Assembly: GCA_964036045.1 (NCBI GenBank)
Contig: OZ038385.1
Location: 39,935,680-39,999,679 of the forward strand
Length of the DNA: 64,000 nt
Source: Eutreptiella sp. 'Long Island Sound 2002'
Taxonomy: Eukaryota > Euglenozoa > Euglenophyceae > Eutreptiales > Eutreptiaceae
Reading direction: 5' to 3'
Positions 52,491 to 64,000 of this stretch are shown here, piece by piece. The position numbers were made by a program, and so were the translations under genes. Numbering within the stretch: position 1 is the first letter of the stretch; every line of letters begins with the position of its first letter. The notes under the pieces were generated by a model. The model was not told the DNA's origin. It was given only the letters and a program-made list of their open reading frames with translations, and did no database searches.

Positions 52491-53748
52491 ATACAAAACT
52501 TCACCTACACCAGCGCCATTCTTACGGACCTGATCAAGAAGAGTACTACTTGGCGCTGGGGCCCACAAGAGCAACAAGCGTTTGACGAGCTGAAAGACAA
52601 GGTGGCCAACGCTAAGTGCTTGGGCGTGCCTAGGGCACAAGGGGCAATTATCCTGGTGACCGACGCCAGCAATGTGGGCGGTGGTGGAACGTTGTTCCAA
52701 TGGCAAGCACTAGAGAAGGAGGAGTTCGACTCGGCTATTTCCCAATGGGGGACTGAAGGTCTCAACCGAGAAGGAACTCTCAAGCACAGCTACCCTGACG
52801 ACAAGTGAGTCCTAGTACCCCAGGGCCACTGGAACTGGAAATGGAACCAGGCCAGGGAGAACTACTCCACCTATGAGCAGGAATTGCTCGCGGGTATGCT
52901 GGTGCTATCCTCTCAGGCACGACTGTTGGGGAGTAGCCCTGTGGTCTGGCTGTGCTACCAGGAGCCGATCCGCACTTTCCAGAAGGGTCCCCCACCTGAG
53001 AAGGCCAAGCTACGGCGCTGGTGGACCTACCTCAGCCAACTACGGCTGACGGTACACCATATCCAGGGAGTGAAGAACGAGTGTGCAGACTACATCAGCC
53101 GCAACAACTTCGACGCCCTGATTGGTGCCCAGTCTGAAGCACTGGCTAAGGAGGCGTTCAGCCGTATGGACGTGCATTTGGACCTCATCATGACTATGAT
53201 ACGCCCCCTAGATGGACTCCAACAAGCAGAGTACCTGAAGGAGTTTGGGGATATCTACAAGCGCCTGGAGAAACGCCTTGAACCCCTCCTGGTCAACCAA
53301 GAACAGTGGAAGAGGGACAAGAGCTACCTCTGGCACGAGGACCGCATCTTGGTACCCAGTGACAGAGTCCCAGCGCTGCTGAAGTGGACCCATGAGTCCA
53401 GCGGTCATGTGGGTGCTGACCGTACCCTGAGGCTATTCAAGCAGTGGTTCCACACTACGTGGACTGATGACCAACTGCGGAAGACCCTGCAGCCTATCGT
53501 GGACAACCGCCCGTGTAGGTCCTGCAAACCGGGGGATATCAGGGACAGAGGTCTCTACTCGACCCTGCCCATCCCTCACTGTGCTAACACTGTTCTCTAT
53601 GTGGACTACACGGAGATGCCGAAGTTCGTGGGCTATGACTTCGCCCTCGTGGTAGCCTGTGGGTTGACCAGGTTTACCAGGGTGTTCCCCTGTACCAAGC
53701 ACATTACCGGAGAGGAAACTACGGGACGAAAAATTTTCGACGTGAAAT
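52491..53748 (+). pseudogene. RNase H and integrase N-terminal fragment of a third LTR retrotransposon family
   Basis: One frame from about 52491 encodes the end of an RT thumb (FTYTSAILTDLIKK), an RNase H domain (LVTDASNVGGGG, then ENYSTYEQELLAGM, then VHHIQGVKNECADYISR) and the integrase zinc finger (HESSGHVGADRTLRL to CRSC, about 53392-53525). The first catalytic aspartate of the integrase core is in VLYVDYTEM (about 53598). A TGA at 52806-52808 lies in RNase H. The frame ends at TAG 53746, before the second integrase aspartate, so the copy is cut at both ends. Sequence details differ from Elements 1-3, so it is another family. Confidence 0.85.
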
Positions 53749-54229
53749 AGGTGGATAGTTAACGCCGTAAGCACCGTAATAAAAGTACATACTAACGACG
53801 TGCTCCTCGTTGCTGTGCGTGCCCAATAGTCAAAGAACGTTGCGAGCAGCGCGTAAAACTCGAAAACGTTTTCTAACACGTTACGCCCCTGCACTCGCCG
53901 CCTCTCGCCCCTTTTCATTCTCCATGTACCTTCTCCTCCCACTACTGCCCCATCCCCGTCGCGTTTGCCCCCCCTTTCGCTGCAGGTGCACAGTGTCCAA
54001 CACCCTGAGGATGCAACTGCAAGACTCAAGACCGAGACCTGCGGTGCACACCAGCCCAAGGCCAGGGATTAAATAAATAAAGCAGGCTTGTTTTTTCAGT
54101 GTGTGGTATTGTTGCATGCAGGGAGGACAGGGTACACAAGGCAAACCAGCGGGAAACAATTTTTTCTGTTTTTGAAAATAGGAAGCAGTTTCTTCGGGTT
54201 TTGAAAATGCACGGGGGTAACACCACAGG
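53749..54229. other. Gap with no recognised feature
   Basis: No gene, RNA or clear repeat. Near 54145-54215 two similar TTTTTGAAAATA and GTTTTGAAAATG stretches occur at the edge of the T-poor tract. Confidence 0.4.
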
Positions 54230-56290
54230 GCGCTAGCAGCACAACGGACAGCAGCAAAAACAGCACACAGCACAACACAGCGGCAAAACACACACAGCGC
54301 AGCGCGCACAGCACGGGGCACCACAGCAAAGCACCGCACCAAACGGCACAGCACCCCACAGCGCGGCACAACACCCGAGGGCAAGACACAGCACGCACCA
54401 GCACCAAACAACGCGAGCAAAAACAGCACAGCACCACGCAAACAGCACAGTGCGCAACAGCACTACACCGCACGAAACAACAAGATGCAACGCAGAGCAC
54501 CACAGCACCGAGAGACACAGCACACCACACAGGAACACAGACCCCGACCAAACAGCCAGACACGACGTGAACAGCACAGCACAGCGCACCAAGACACCAC
54601 ACCCCCAGGCACAGCACAAAACACAGCAGCACAGCACAGCACGCAGCAAAGCACACAACACCCGAGGCACCGCACAGCACCCGAGGGCATGCCACAGCGG
54701 GAAGCGGCACTACAGACCGCGAGACAACGCAGCACAGTGCCACCCCCACAGCGCGGTGCACAGCAGCACAGCACCACACAGCACAACACGACGCGACACG
54801 GCCCACCATAGCACCAGGAGGCACAGCACAGCACAGCACAGGGCAGTGCGACCAAAACGAAACAGCAAGCCACAACGAGGACAGCACAGCATGGCGCAAC
54901 CAGACACCACACCCAAAGGCGCAGCACGGCACACGGCAGCAAACAACAGCGCGGCACAGCACGCAGCCAACCGCAGAACACCAACAGACACCAGACGGCA
55001 TAAAGCAACCCACGACAGCACACAGTGGGACAGCACAGCACAGAGCACCAGGACGCAGCACCCCAGCAAACGGCGCAACGCACGACAACACAGCACAGCA
55101 CCACACAGCACAACACAACGCGACACGGCCCAACACAGCACCAGGAGGCACAGCACAGCACAGGGCAGCGCGACCAAAACGAAACAGCAAGCCACAACGA
55201 GGACAGCATCGCACAGCGCAACCAGACACCACCCCCAAAGGTGCAGCACAACACACAGCAGCAAACAACAGCGCAGCACAGCACGCAGCCAACTGCACAA
55301 CGCCAACGGACACCAGACAGCACAAAGCAAGCCACAACAGCACACAGCGGGACAGCACAGCACAGAGCACCAGGACGCAGCACCCCAGCGAACGGCGCAA
55401 CGCACGACAACACAGCACAGCACCACCGAGCACGGCAGAGCACGCAGCAGGACGCAGCGACACGAGGAATCGCAGCGCAGCACCACGCCACACGCGGAGC
55501 GCAACAGGACACGGCACAACACGACACGGCACGCCGCACCCCGAGCAACACAACACAGCAAGCAGCAACACGGCACCACAAAGGGCAGAACAAGCCAGCA
55601 CACCGCGGCAACACGAACCGGCAGAAGGCACAACACACAAACCACGGGATGGGAGGGGGCAGCACCAGGCGGCGCAAACCCAAAGGTGCGCAAAACCGAG
55701 AAGGCAGAGAGAGAACAACCACGACACCACAGAGCAACAAGGAAAACACGGCAGCACACGACAACGCACGACGGCACCACACACGACGAAACACCGCACA
55801 AAACAGCGCGGAGAAGCGGAGCACCGAGCGACACCAACAGAAAGGGGCGTGGCCAACGCCAACCGGAGACGGCCAACGGCACAACAGACGAGCGCACCAC
55901 ACAGCAGGGCACCCGCACAACAACACAGCACGGCGCAGCAAAACACCGCGCGCCGCACACAACAGCCCACCCCCAACCACAGCACCACAGAACAAGACGC
56001 GGGGCACCGCAGACCACCAGGAACAACCGCCGGGGGGGGGGGGGGCACCAGCATGAGCCGAGGGGGGAAAACGAAACCCAACCAAACAGGTGCCAAGGCC
56101 AAAGGCACGGAAAAAACAAGGCAGAAGCAGGAGGACAAGGGAAAAAGAGCGGCAGGGGCCAACACCCAGGAAACACGACCCGGGGGGGGGGGGCAAAAGG
56201 AAACGCCAACAAACGGCCAACCACAAGGCACAGAGGCAACAAGGGTAAACGAGGGCGAGACAACCAGCCGGAAAGGGCATTGTAAGTGCG
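54230..56290. repeat. T-depleted CA/GCA-rich tract with about 327-bp tandem repeats
   Basis: Over about 2 kb the plus strand is built of CACAGCACAGCAC-like words and contains almost no T. All stop codons need a T, and on the other strand an A, so long open frames appear in several frames on both strands; these are composition artefacts. A repeat unit can be followed: CCACACAGCACAACAC at 54774 and 55101 (period 327), and a diverged third start near 55421. The right end becomes richer in G and includes two long G-runs (about 56034-56045 and 56181-56191). It looks like a degenerate satellite. Confidence 0.8.
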
Positions 56291-56650
56291 GCTAACCCCC
56301 ATCTGCTCAGATTTTCATAGATCTGCCCCAGATTGGCTACATTTTGGTCATTTTCTCTGCTTCGGCGGAATCGCCGCCCCGCAGCTCAGTCTCAGGATCA
56401 GACCTATATATTTCTGATGTGCCGGATCTGATTCCGCGGTCCATTCATCGTAAATCCGCCGCGTTCCGATCATTTACCCGGAATCGCCATTTGCCGCTGA
56501 CGCGCGCGCGCGAGCCAGATCGGCCAAATATTTTTTCACAATCGGATTTATATAAGTCTTTCCAGATAGATATGGACACTCAGATGTACTTAGGATTATC
56601 CGCATCAATTTTCTTCATAGACTGGGATTTTTTGCCGGATAACAATCAGC
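56291..56650 (+). promoter_or_regulatory. 5' flank of Element 3 with TATA-like motifs
   Basis: No gene. TATATA occurs at 56405-56410 and TATATAAG at 56549-56556; the second lies about 95 bp before the Gag ATG (56651, context CAGCATGG). This may be the end of a 5' LTR and leader. I could not find LTR ends or a primer site because the 3' LTR is outside the window. Confidence 0.4.
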
Positions 56651-59600
56651 ATGGATCTTGCCTCCGTTGTCGCCGCCCTTGCCTCCGTTGGTGTCCGTGT
56701 ATCCGGTTCTGCCCCCAACAGCAGCGTTCAGGTCGACTCCTCGCGTGCCTGCCCCCCGGGTCTTGCCGGCCCTGAGCCCTCCGGCACCATCCACGACCTA
56801 GGGCAGCACTTTCATGGTAGCAGAGGCTACCTGAATGTTGCTTCAGTGGCATCCCATCCACAGCCCGCTCCCCAGTACGGCCCCGAAGACCCCGCCGCTT
56901 CTGGAGAAGTAACGATTACACTGCCTTGGTGCTGTGCGAACGAGGCCTTGAGAGGAATGCCTTGCGCAAGTCCAAGCTGCCCAAGAAGGGCGCACATCAG
57001 CAGCTGTGGAGACCCAGATTACCATAATTGCAGTCGAAACTGGCCATCGAGCAGCTGGAATCCGCCTGCCTACGACGATGGCAATGCTCCGGTGGAGCTT
57101 ACGGAGCTGACAGGTACCAACATTCCTTACGCGTGTCCAACATTTGAGACCATTGACGCCGATCTGAACGACATTGAGATGGGCGGTCCAGGTGAGGTAC
57201 CTAGCTATAATCGACCAGCCTCTTGGGCACACTGGGACGATCATTTGTCCCCAGAAGTGACCCGTAACCTTGAGGCCCTTGAGGCCCTTTGTTACTTAGC
57301 CTCGTCTAAGCTGATTGAACAAGAAATAATCGCCTCTGATTTTTTAACGGAATATTTTTTCCTCCTTCAGAACGAAATTAATACCAGGATGTGGTGGCGT
57401 TCTCAAGAAGATGACTCTTTTGCCATTTTTTTGCAGATCTGGGGGGCAAGCCCCTTCCCGAAGGAGAAGGTCCGGGCACCTGTTCCCGGGCCCTCCGCCC
57501 CTCATCCCCCTGTTTCCATCCGCGACGATCTAGCCGCCGCGGTTGAGGAGGGAATTTTAGAGGCGGCCAGGCAGGCAAGCCTGGAAATCAGGGCTGAAGG
57601 AGCTCCCCAAGTGGACTCCTGGCTGCGGACCACCGAGATCAGCGGTCCGACAGCCTGCTCAGGCCCTTCAGGACACGGCATGTACTGTCCTGCCGACTGC
57701 TCCTGCAGATTCCAGCGAGATACTGAGCTCCAATTGCTCAAAGATCAAATGCACCTCATCATTCAAACGCTGGGAATAAAAAATCTTTTCAAGACGCACA
57801 TGCGGTCTGAGGGCGCATCATCGGTGGGACAAACAACAGAGCCATCGGAGGAGGCGACAGAAATTTTTTCAATTGCTCCTTCGGTGGACTCCAGGACCAC
57901 CGATGCAAGGATCAGCAGGACCAAGCTAAAGGAAAGGGTTAAAATCTCTCGTTCTGAGAGTAGGACGGCGAAGGCTAGGACTGAGGCTCGGAATGCCAAG
58001 CGAACTGCCTCCCGTACTGCCCCTCCTGCTGCTGATTCCAATACCTTAGCCCAGCTGTTGCTCGCCCAGACCCTCGCCGGAGCTGGTGTGGCGAATGATG
58101 CCGCCAAGGTGTCTGCCATTACGGCCGGTGTTGGGCTGGATTCGCTTCTTAACCCTACTTCCTTGCGACTTCGTCAGGTTGCCAAGCAACCGAAGTATAA
58201 TGGGAACCCCCAACGTTGGCCTCAGTTCCAACTGTGGGTTAAGACTCAAAAACTCCAAGATGATCAGTTCCTGATGGCCCTCTTGGATTGCCTTGAGGGA
58301 GCGCCGGCCAACACTTGGCTCAGGACTTGGAGTGATCGCGAGGATACAAGTTCCCCCCTTACCTTTGATGAGGTGTGGGAACAGTTGGAGGTACGTGGAT
58401 CCCGGCTGCCAGAGGACCACTACCACCAAATGTTGAAGAATTTTCCTTCATTCTCGCGATTAATTTTGCACGAAGTGTAAGACAAAAAACAGCGCTTCTG
58501 GAATTTAGTGGAAGAAGCTGAACATTCAGGCGAAAAATTTTCTAGTGCCGAGCTGAAAAGTCTGATTTTTGACAAGATCCCCTCAGAAACTGCCGCCACC
58601 CTTCGGAACAAACAGTCCGAAGAAAAGGTCAAGACCTGGTGGGCGGAGGTGGAAGGCTTCGATGCCTCTGCCAACAAGTTTTCCATCAGGGAGGCACTTC
58701 AAAAGTGCTCCCCCACGTCATTTTCTAAGGTGAAATTCACCAAAGAGACGTGGAAAATCAAGTTTCATGAGCACGAGGATCGGGACTTGTTTGTCCAAGT
58801 CGTCAACAGGGGAGTCAGCTTCCATGGCCATCGCCTGAAGGCCAAAAACTGGGTGTTTTCGTACACCCCGAAGGAACTCTGGGAGGAGGTTGAGCCGCTC
58901 GCCGACGCCGCCAACCAGAATTTCCATGAGGGTCTTGGGGGAAACAAGAATACCCAGCAAAACACCCAAAATGGGGCCCAAAAGGGCAACAAAAAGGTGA
59001 ATGACACCCGGAATGTTCAGCAGCACTGTAGCATCTGCCTTCTTTTAGGTTCTACGAACCGAGCTAAGACGCATTCTACTGATAATCACCGATGGTCTCC
59101 TTACGATCACAAGGTGATTGGTGAAAATATCAGTAATTCGCAGAATTCAGACAGGAATGACAGACAGGTGCGCGGTGGGAAGGCTGGAAAAGGGAATCCG
59201 ACCCCCTCCGGTGGAAACAAAAATCCTGGAGGCCCTGGCGGGTCCCAAGGCACAGGAAATTGGACTCCATCCGGCTCCGGTGGGCAGCCGAACGGCCAGA
59301 AAAATCCCAATAGCAACGCCGGAGGCGGAAATCGAAATCCAGGCCAAACCCCTCAATCCGGTGCAAACAAGGGAAATGCTCCAGGATTCCAGGGTAAAGG
59401 TAAGGGAAATCCTTCGGGAGCCCCTTTCTCTGGTAAGGGCAGAGGGCGTGGCGAAGGTGGAGGTCCATCATCCGGCGGCCGTGGCCGTGGACGTGGAAAG
59501 GGCAACCATCGTGTGGATCAAGTCTCAGGTGCAGATCAGGTGTCCGATGCGGACCGAGATTACGTTGAAAATGCCTTGAATCCAGCAGATGATCCGCTCC

Positions 59601-59671
59601 AAGATGAGTGGGTCGACGAATCAGGGTGTGTCCATAATGTTAACGCAGCCACTGGACGTCAGAACGCCTAG
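56651..59671 (+). pseudogene. gag: Gag of Element 3, with an internal TAA
   Basis: From ATG 56651 to TAG 59669, about 1006 codons. The N-terminal 500 residues are Ser/Ala/Pro-rich. A Lys/Arg-rich segment (about 57900-58010) precedes a Gag core with QPKYNGNPQRWPQF (about 58186), like the PPMYDGNPLNLDRF of Element 1. TAA at 58478-58480 falls in the core, between LILHEV and DKKQRF. The core resumes downstream in the same frame. A CSIC...H...H zinc-binding knuckle lies near 59028-59090. The tail is a long Gly/Asn/Lys-rich, RGG-like region (about 59160-59510). The TAA is most simply a nonsense mutation. Confidence 0.82.
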
Positions 59672-59705
59672 GGGAGCCACGAAAATCGCCCCTCCCCAGG
59701 TGATT
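59669..59705 (+). promoter_or_regulatory. Gag-Pol UAG of Element 3 with stem
   Basis: TAG-GGG-AGC-CAC; Gag and Pol share the frame. GGGGAG, starting at the last base of the stop codon, can pair with CTCCCC about 15-20 bases on, giving a six-pair stem. The arrangement parallels Elements 1 and 2. Confidence 0.5.
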
Positions 59706-62700
59706 TCAGGCATGATCCCCAGATTCCTTCCCGACCACTACTTGATGTAGGGTCGCTGGTCTCCTCTCCCCTGGATCCGGCAGCGGATCCTTCTGTTGTA
59801 GTGGACGAGGTTGGTGTACAGTCCAAGCACAGGGCCCGTCAGTTTGTCACAAAGCTGTGGGTCTCTGATTGCAAGGGCAATTTCCACCTCGCCACTTGTT
59901 TGTGTGACAATGGATCGGAGGTAAATCTCCAATCCAATTCTTTTTTGCCTGACGACTGCGTGTTTGATTCGCCTCATCCTGTTACCCTCGAGGGAGTTTC
60001 TGGACATTCTCTCGCAGGTGGGCAACGCTGTTGTTATATATCAACTCATTTGGTCGCTCAAGACCTTTGGGAAGAAGGTAATGTGGAGGAAGTTATCCTT
60101 AAGGATGACTACTTCTATCGTGCCGACATAAAGTATGACCTTTACTTGGGCCATCCTTGGCTTCGCAAGAACAGGGTGGCGCCCGTAGGTCATCGGCGTT
60201 GTTTTTTGCTGGAGTCAGGTCCCTTGAAGCGTCGTGAATTTCGTTTTTTGCACGCAGGGTTTAAAAGTGCAGAAGAATTTTTGAAGCAAAAGGTTACACC
60301 AAAGTTTGGCGAAGATGTCACCATTGCAGAGGTGAATGGGAGTGCCGATTACTCCCGAGAGTTAGAATGTCTTCGTAGGGACTCCCAGCCACGACGCCCT
60401 TCGCGCTGGCACTCTTCATCCTACAGAGTTGTCGACAAATGGCGCGATACAATTTGTGAATATTTTTATGAACACCATTCCTTTTGGCCACAGTATGATG
60501 CCTTTGCTAACCGCGAGAACAAGCGCTTTGACAAGCACTTTCGCGACGCTTGGACCCATAAATGGGACAAGAAGTTATGGATTAATCCTCCGTTTCACTT
60601 AATCCAGCAGGTCATCCACAAAATCAAGCAAGATAACACCCAGGCGATTTTAGTTGTGCCCTTGTGGGACGACAAGCCTTGGTTTCAGGAGTAGCAAGAC
60701 ATTTGTGTAGATTACATCGAACTTCCCAGGAAGATTAAGCTGTATGCCAGGGACGACACAGGTCCCCTGCCACAGCGGCCCTGGAGTTCGCTTGCATTCC
60801 TGGTGGATGGAAAGCTTTCTGACTCTGACTCTGTTGATTCTAGTACTGATTCCTGTGTTGGGTCTGAATCTGAGGTTGAGCGTGGTACTGATGATGAATC
60901 TATTTTTTCTGATTTTTGTCCGTCAGATGCCCAAGGTGATCCAACGTCAAATGGATCCGCCTCGTCTCCCTCTTCCCCAATACGATCTACATCCAAAAGA
61001 ATCTACGGCGCACGGACGACAAAAAAATTTTCTTCGCGCCGCAAATTCAGAGTTTTTTATGAAAAACCCCGTGTGGAAGCTTTCATAGATCCTTTCGAGG
61101 AGCTGGATCACGAAGAGAATCTCTGGAATGTCGACACTCGACCCACCTATCTTCAAGAGGCAGTTGATACGGACCTTTTGAGGGACATCCGTAAGAAGAT
61201 TCTTCCTGCCAAGGCCGAAGAAATCGCCAAAGTTTTTTCGACAGTAATTCCTGGCGATCAGGTGGACACTGAGTTGTGTTCCAAGAAAAGAGACAAGATT
61301 TTTGAGGAACGGAAGGACACAACCCTTTCGGGGAAGTTGATCAAAAACCCCCCTGTCCGTGGGCAGTTCGGTGAAGCCTTCATCGAGCTTCGTGAAGGGT
61401 ACAAGGCGAAGAAACAGCGTCCTTATGAGAACCATGGACAGAAACATGAGATACTCAGAAAAATAATCGAGAGAAATCTCAGGGAATTTGGTTGGCTTGA
61501 GGGTTGTATGACCAGCCAGTGGTGCTGTGCACCCTTCACAGTCCCAAAGCCGCCGCCTGCAGACCAGAACACTATTGATGGTTGGCGAATGGTTGTTGAT
61601 TTTCGCAACCTCAACGCCGAAACCAAGGCGGATTCACACCCCCTGCCCCTCATTGAGGAGGAAATCGCCAAGAGGGCAAGAGGTCGTTTGTTTTCTGTGC
61701 TGGATCTCCGTCACGGCTTTCACCAAATGCCGTTGAGGAAGGACAGCCGACCTCTCACCTGTATGTGCACGCCATGTGGCCCAGTCCAGTGGACGGTCAT
61801 GCCCATGGGCCTGAAGAACGCCCCTTCGTTTTTTCAAAGAATGATGGAGGATGTGCTTTTTACAGCTCATCCTGAGCTTCGTGCCTTCGTGAGTGTGTAC
61901 ATAGATGACATAATCATCGCGACAGAGGGGGAGGGACTGACCGAAGCCGAGCTGGTGGCCCTACATGAAAAGCAGCTGAACCAGATTTTGGACATTCTTG
62001 ATGCCAATCAGCTGATTTGTGGGCCAAAGAAAGGAAAACTATTTTTAAAATCAGTCGAATTTTGTGGTTCTCTCCTTGAGAATGGCACCCGACGACCCAG
62101 TCCAGGGAAGCTCGTCGGTATTCAGAAGTGGAAGCGCCCTGAGACGATCACGGAATTGAGAGGATTCCTGGGTTGTTGCAATTTTTACCACACTTTTGTG
62201 CCGAATTATGCCAATTTTGCTGCCCCCCTCACTGAACTGTTGAAGGTAGGGAGAGATGCGGGCAAGGCAGGTTCAAAGGTTCGTGTCAAGTGGACTGACG
62301 AATGCCAGGAGGCCTTCCATCACTTGAAGGCGGCCCTCTGCGAAGTCGCCACGTTGCATGTGCCGAAATTCGACCGACCCTTCTACATAAGAACCGACGC
62401 TTCTAGGTACGCGATCGGAGCTGTCCTTGAACAGGTTGATGAAGCCACAGGTGATCATTACCCTCTTGCATTTTGGTCTCGGAAGCTAGCTCCACGCCAG
62501 ATGCAATGGTCACCGCGTGAGCAAGAGACTTACGCCATAATCTGCGCTCTGAAGAAGTACCAATCGTGGGTTGGCACCAATCGAGTCGAGGTCCTGACGG
62601 ATCATCGATCTCTGGAGTATTGGGCCACCGAACACATTGATACTGTCGCGAGCCCAGCTGGTCGACGGGCCAGATGGCATGAATTTCTCAGTCTGTTTGA

Positions 62701-64000
62701 CCTCCATGTGTCGTATTTGCCTGGAAAACACAACACGGTAGCGGATGCTCTGAGCCGATGGGCTTACCCCGCTTCAGAGGGGCTGCAAAGTACCAACATC
62801 CATGGTACGGAGCAGGACCGTCACGTCAAAATCGAGTGGGATCAAGAAGAAAAAAAGCTCATTCGACGTGAATGCATGCAATGCTCTGTTAAACAGCATG
62901 CATTACCGTGTCATGACATCACGGCCTTCTCAGATCCGGCGCATGCTCATGAAATCATCACCAAATCACTGAAAGTCGTGGAGAAAGTCACCGATCCCTC
63001 CTCAGGGAGTGTGAAACGGTTCGAGTATACCCGACCTGTAAGTGGATTTCGGTTGATTCAGGGCATTAAGCGTCGAGATCCGGCCAAAACTCCACCCCTG
63101 CCGAAAGATTCCCTTATCATCCGTGACTGGACGAACGACTATCTGCATGATTCCATGTTTAAAGAGGTCTTTGAGAATCTCAAATCCAAAGATGCTCACA
63201 AGGATGGAATTTATGCTGAATATTCGTTGGATGGGGGGAAGCTGTGGATGGAGGGTAAATTGTGCGTACCAGACGCCCTGGCCCCCAGAGTGTTAAACTG
63301 GTGGCACAAATGGGAGTCCCCCCACGCACATGGCCGTAGATTATGGTCGATGATTAAACATAGGTTGTTCGGCTCAAGGCTATATACTCATTGTATGAAA
63401 GTAGCCGCCGGATGTGCCCAATGTGCTGTCTCGACGCCCCCCAGCGCGAAGAAGCACGGCCATCTGAGGCCACACCCTATTCCGGAGCGCCTCTTTAACA
63501 GAGTCACCAGTGATTTTTTCCATCTTGGTGAACTCGACGACGAAGAGTGCCATTGGACCAACAAAAAGGTCAATGGAGTGCTCCTTATACAATGCCAGCA
63601 TTCTGGCTACATTCGGGTGTTGCCTTGCAACATCGAGTCAATGACTGGCAAGGCTGCCGCCAAATGGTGCGCGCAGACCTGGATGGGAGGTTGGGATGTC
63701 CCATCCGAGGTGGTTACGGACTCAGGCAAAGAGTACACCTCCGAATGGTGGAGGGAATTATGTGCTCGCCTTGGAATCCACCACCTGAGGTGTGAAATCC
63801 ACTCACATCGAGCGCTGCCTGGCGAAAGAGCCGGCCGCTCTATTATAAATATGCTTCGTAAGGAGCTCGCCAGTGAGAAAGACTTCCATTGGCTTGAAGT
63901 TCTCTTCGCATTGCTTCGCAGGTACCACAACACGCCATTGTACCATGGCCTTTCTCCAAATGATATTGTCTTTGGACGAAAGAAGTGTTGGTGGAACATG
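59672..64000 (+). pseudogene. pol: Pol of Element 3, partial: protease, N6-adenine-MTase-like, RT, RNase H, integrase
   Basis: The protease has CDNGSEVNL (about 59904), where DTGA is usual. A domain at about 60480-60790 matches the Dam-like methyltransferase of DIRS elements: YDAFANRENKRFDKHF, then LWINPPF with the catalytic NPPF (60584-60595), then ILVVPLWDDKPWFQ. A TAG at 60692 follows within this domain. An acidic Ser/Asp linker leads to RT (about 61400-62200) with YIDD (61898-61909). RNase H (about 62390-62780) has RTDASRYAIGAVLEQ. The integrase has a zinc-binding region (HAHG to CAQC, about 63325-63425), D near 63507, D in VTDSGKEY near 63718 and E in PGERAG near 63820. It runs off the end with no stop after 60692. 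RT, RNase H and integrase look intact; the TAG argues that this copy is dead unless it too is suppressed. Confidence 0.9.

Larger units (their letters stand above)
56651..64000 (+). mobile_element. Element 3: Ty3/gypsy-type retrotransposon, different family, runs off the window
   Basis: Gag, protease, methyltransferase-like domain, RT, RNase H and integrase follow in one frame over 7.3 kb, with in-frame stops at 58478 (TAA), 59669 (TAG) and 60692 (TAG) and no frameshift. The stop at 59669 sits at the Gag-Pol border and may be read through; the other two lie within domains. Codon use is less GC-rich than in Elements 1 and 2. The 3' part, including any chromodomain and LTR, is outside. Confidence 0.9.

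Noticed and set aside
54096-56295. Long open frames of 500-711 codons on both strands, Cys/Val/Leu-rich or Gln/His/Thr-rich
   Set aside because: The tract lacks T on the plus strand, so stops are nearly impossible in several frames of both strands. The products are low complexity with no domain.
56651-64000. Reassignment of UAA/UAG to glutamine (as in some ulvophyte algae)
   Set aside because: Both LINE AlkB ORFs end at TAA at the same aligned position, and glutamine in Element 1 and 2 Pol uses CAA/CAG throughout. Other breaks use TGA. Standard code plus readthrough and nonsense mutation explains the data.

Overview
The window is eukaryotic and consists almost entirely of transposable elements nested in one another. 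I see no host gene, tRNA, rRNA or prokaryotic feature. Chromodomain Ty3/gypsy elements, LINEs carrying an apurinic endonuclease, RT and RNase H, several kilobases of GC-rich coding sequence and a low-complexity satellite-like block suggest a large, repeat-rich nuclear genome. An alga or another protist is my guess; the sequence does not settle the species.

Layout. (1) LINE-A is on the minus strand. It runs from about 21238 down to 19450 and then from 2344 down past base 1. It encodes an unrecognised N-terminal region, an AlkB-type Fe(II)/2-oxoglutarate dioxygenase and an endonuclease. (2) Element 1 (2345-19449, plus) is a complete Ty3/gypsy element inserted in LINE-A. It has two 2946-bp LTRs and a 4-bp GTAG target duplication; taking it out restores the LINE-A reading frame. 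(3) LINE-B is on the plus strand, head-to-head with LINE-A, from about 21450 to 50657. It carries AlkB, endonuclease, an internally inverted RT segment (about 29411-31540), RNase H and a C-terminal tail. Two insertions split it. One is a 4987-bp minus-strand unit (23056-28042) flanked by 595-bp direct repeats. The other is Element 2 (33313-50563), a sister copy of Element 1 with a GTAT target duplication. (4) 50658-53748 holds the LINE-B 3' flank, an AT-rich block and a truncated RNase H-integrase fragment of another LTR element. (5) About 54230-56290 is a tract almost without T on the plus strand, with tandem repeats near 327 bp. (6) Element 3 (from 56651 to the window end) is a different Ty3/gypsy family with Gag and Pol in one frame, running off the window.

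How the parts work. In Elements 1 and 2, Gag and Pol share a frame and are separated by a UAG (10037, 41059), so Gag-Pol probably arises by stop-codon readthrough; Element 3 has the same arrangement (59669). No tRNA-type primer site follows the 5' LTRs. Instead, the first 11 internal bases are the exact reverse complement of an 11-base stretch 123 bp before the LTR end, as in Tf1-type self-priming. Pol carries protease, a Dam/N6-adenine-methyltransferase-like domain, RT, RNase H, integrase and, in Elements 1 and 2, a C-terminal chromodomain.

The points most worth pursuing are the AlkB dioxygenase carried by two diverged LINEs, the methyltransferase-like domain between protease and RT, the predicted self-priming, the 595-bp duplication around the minus-strand insert, and the T-free tract. 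All identifications come from reading motifs by eye; no database search was run.
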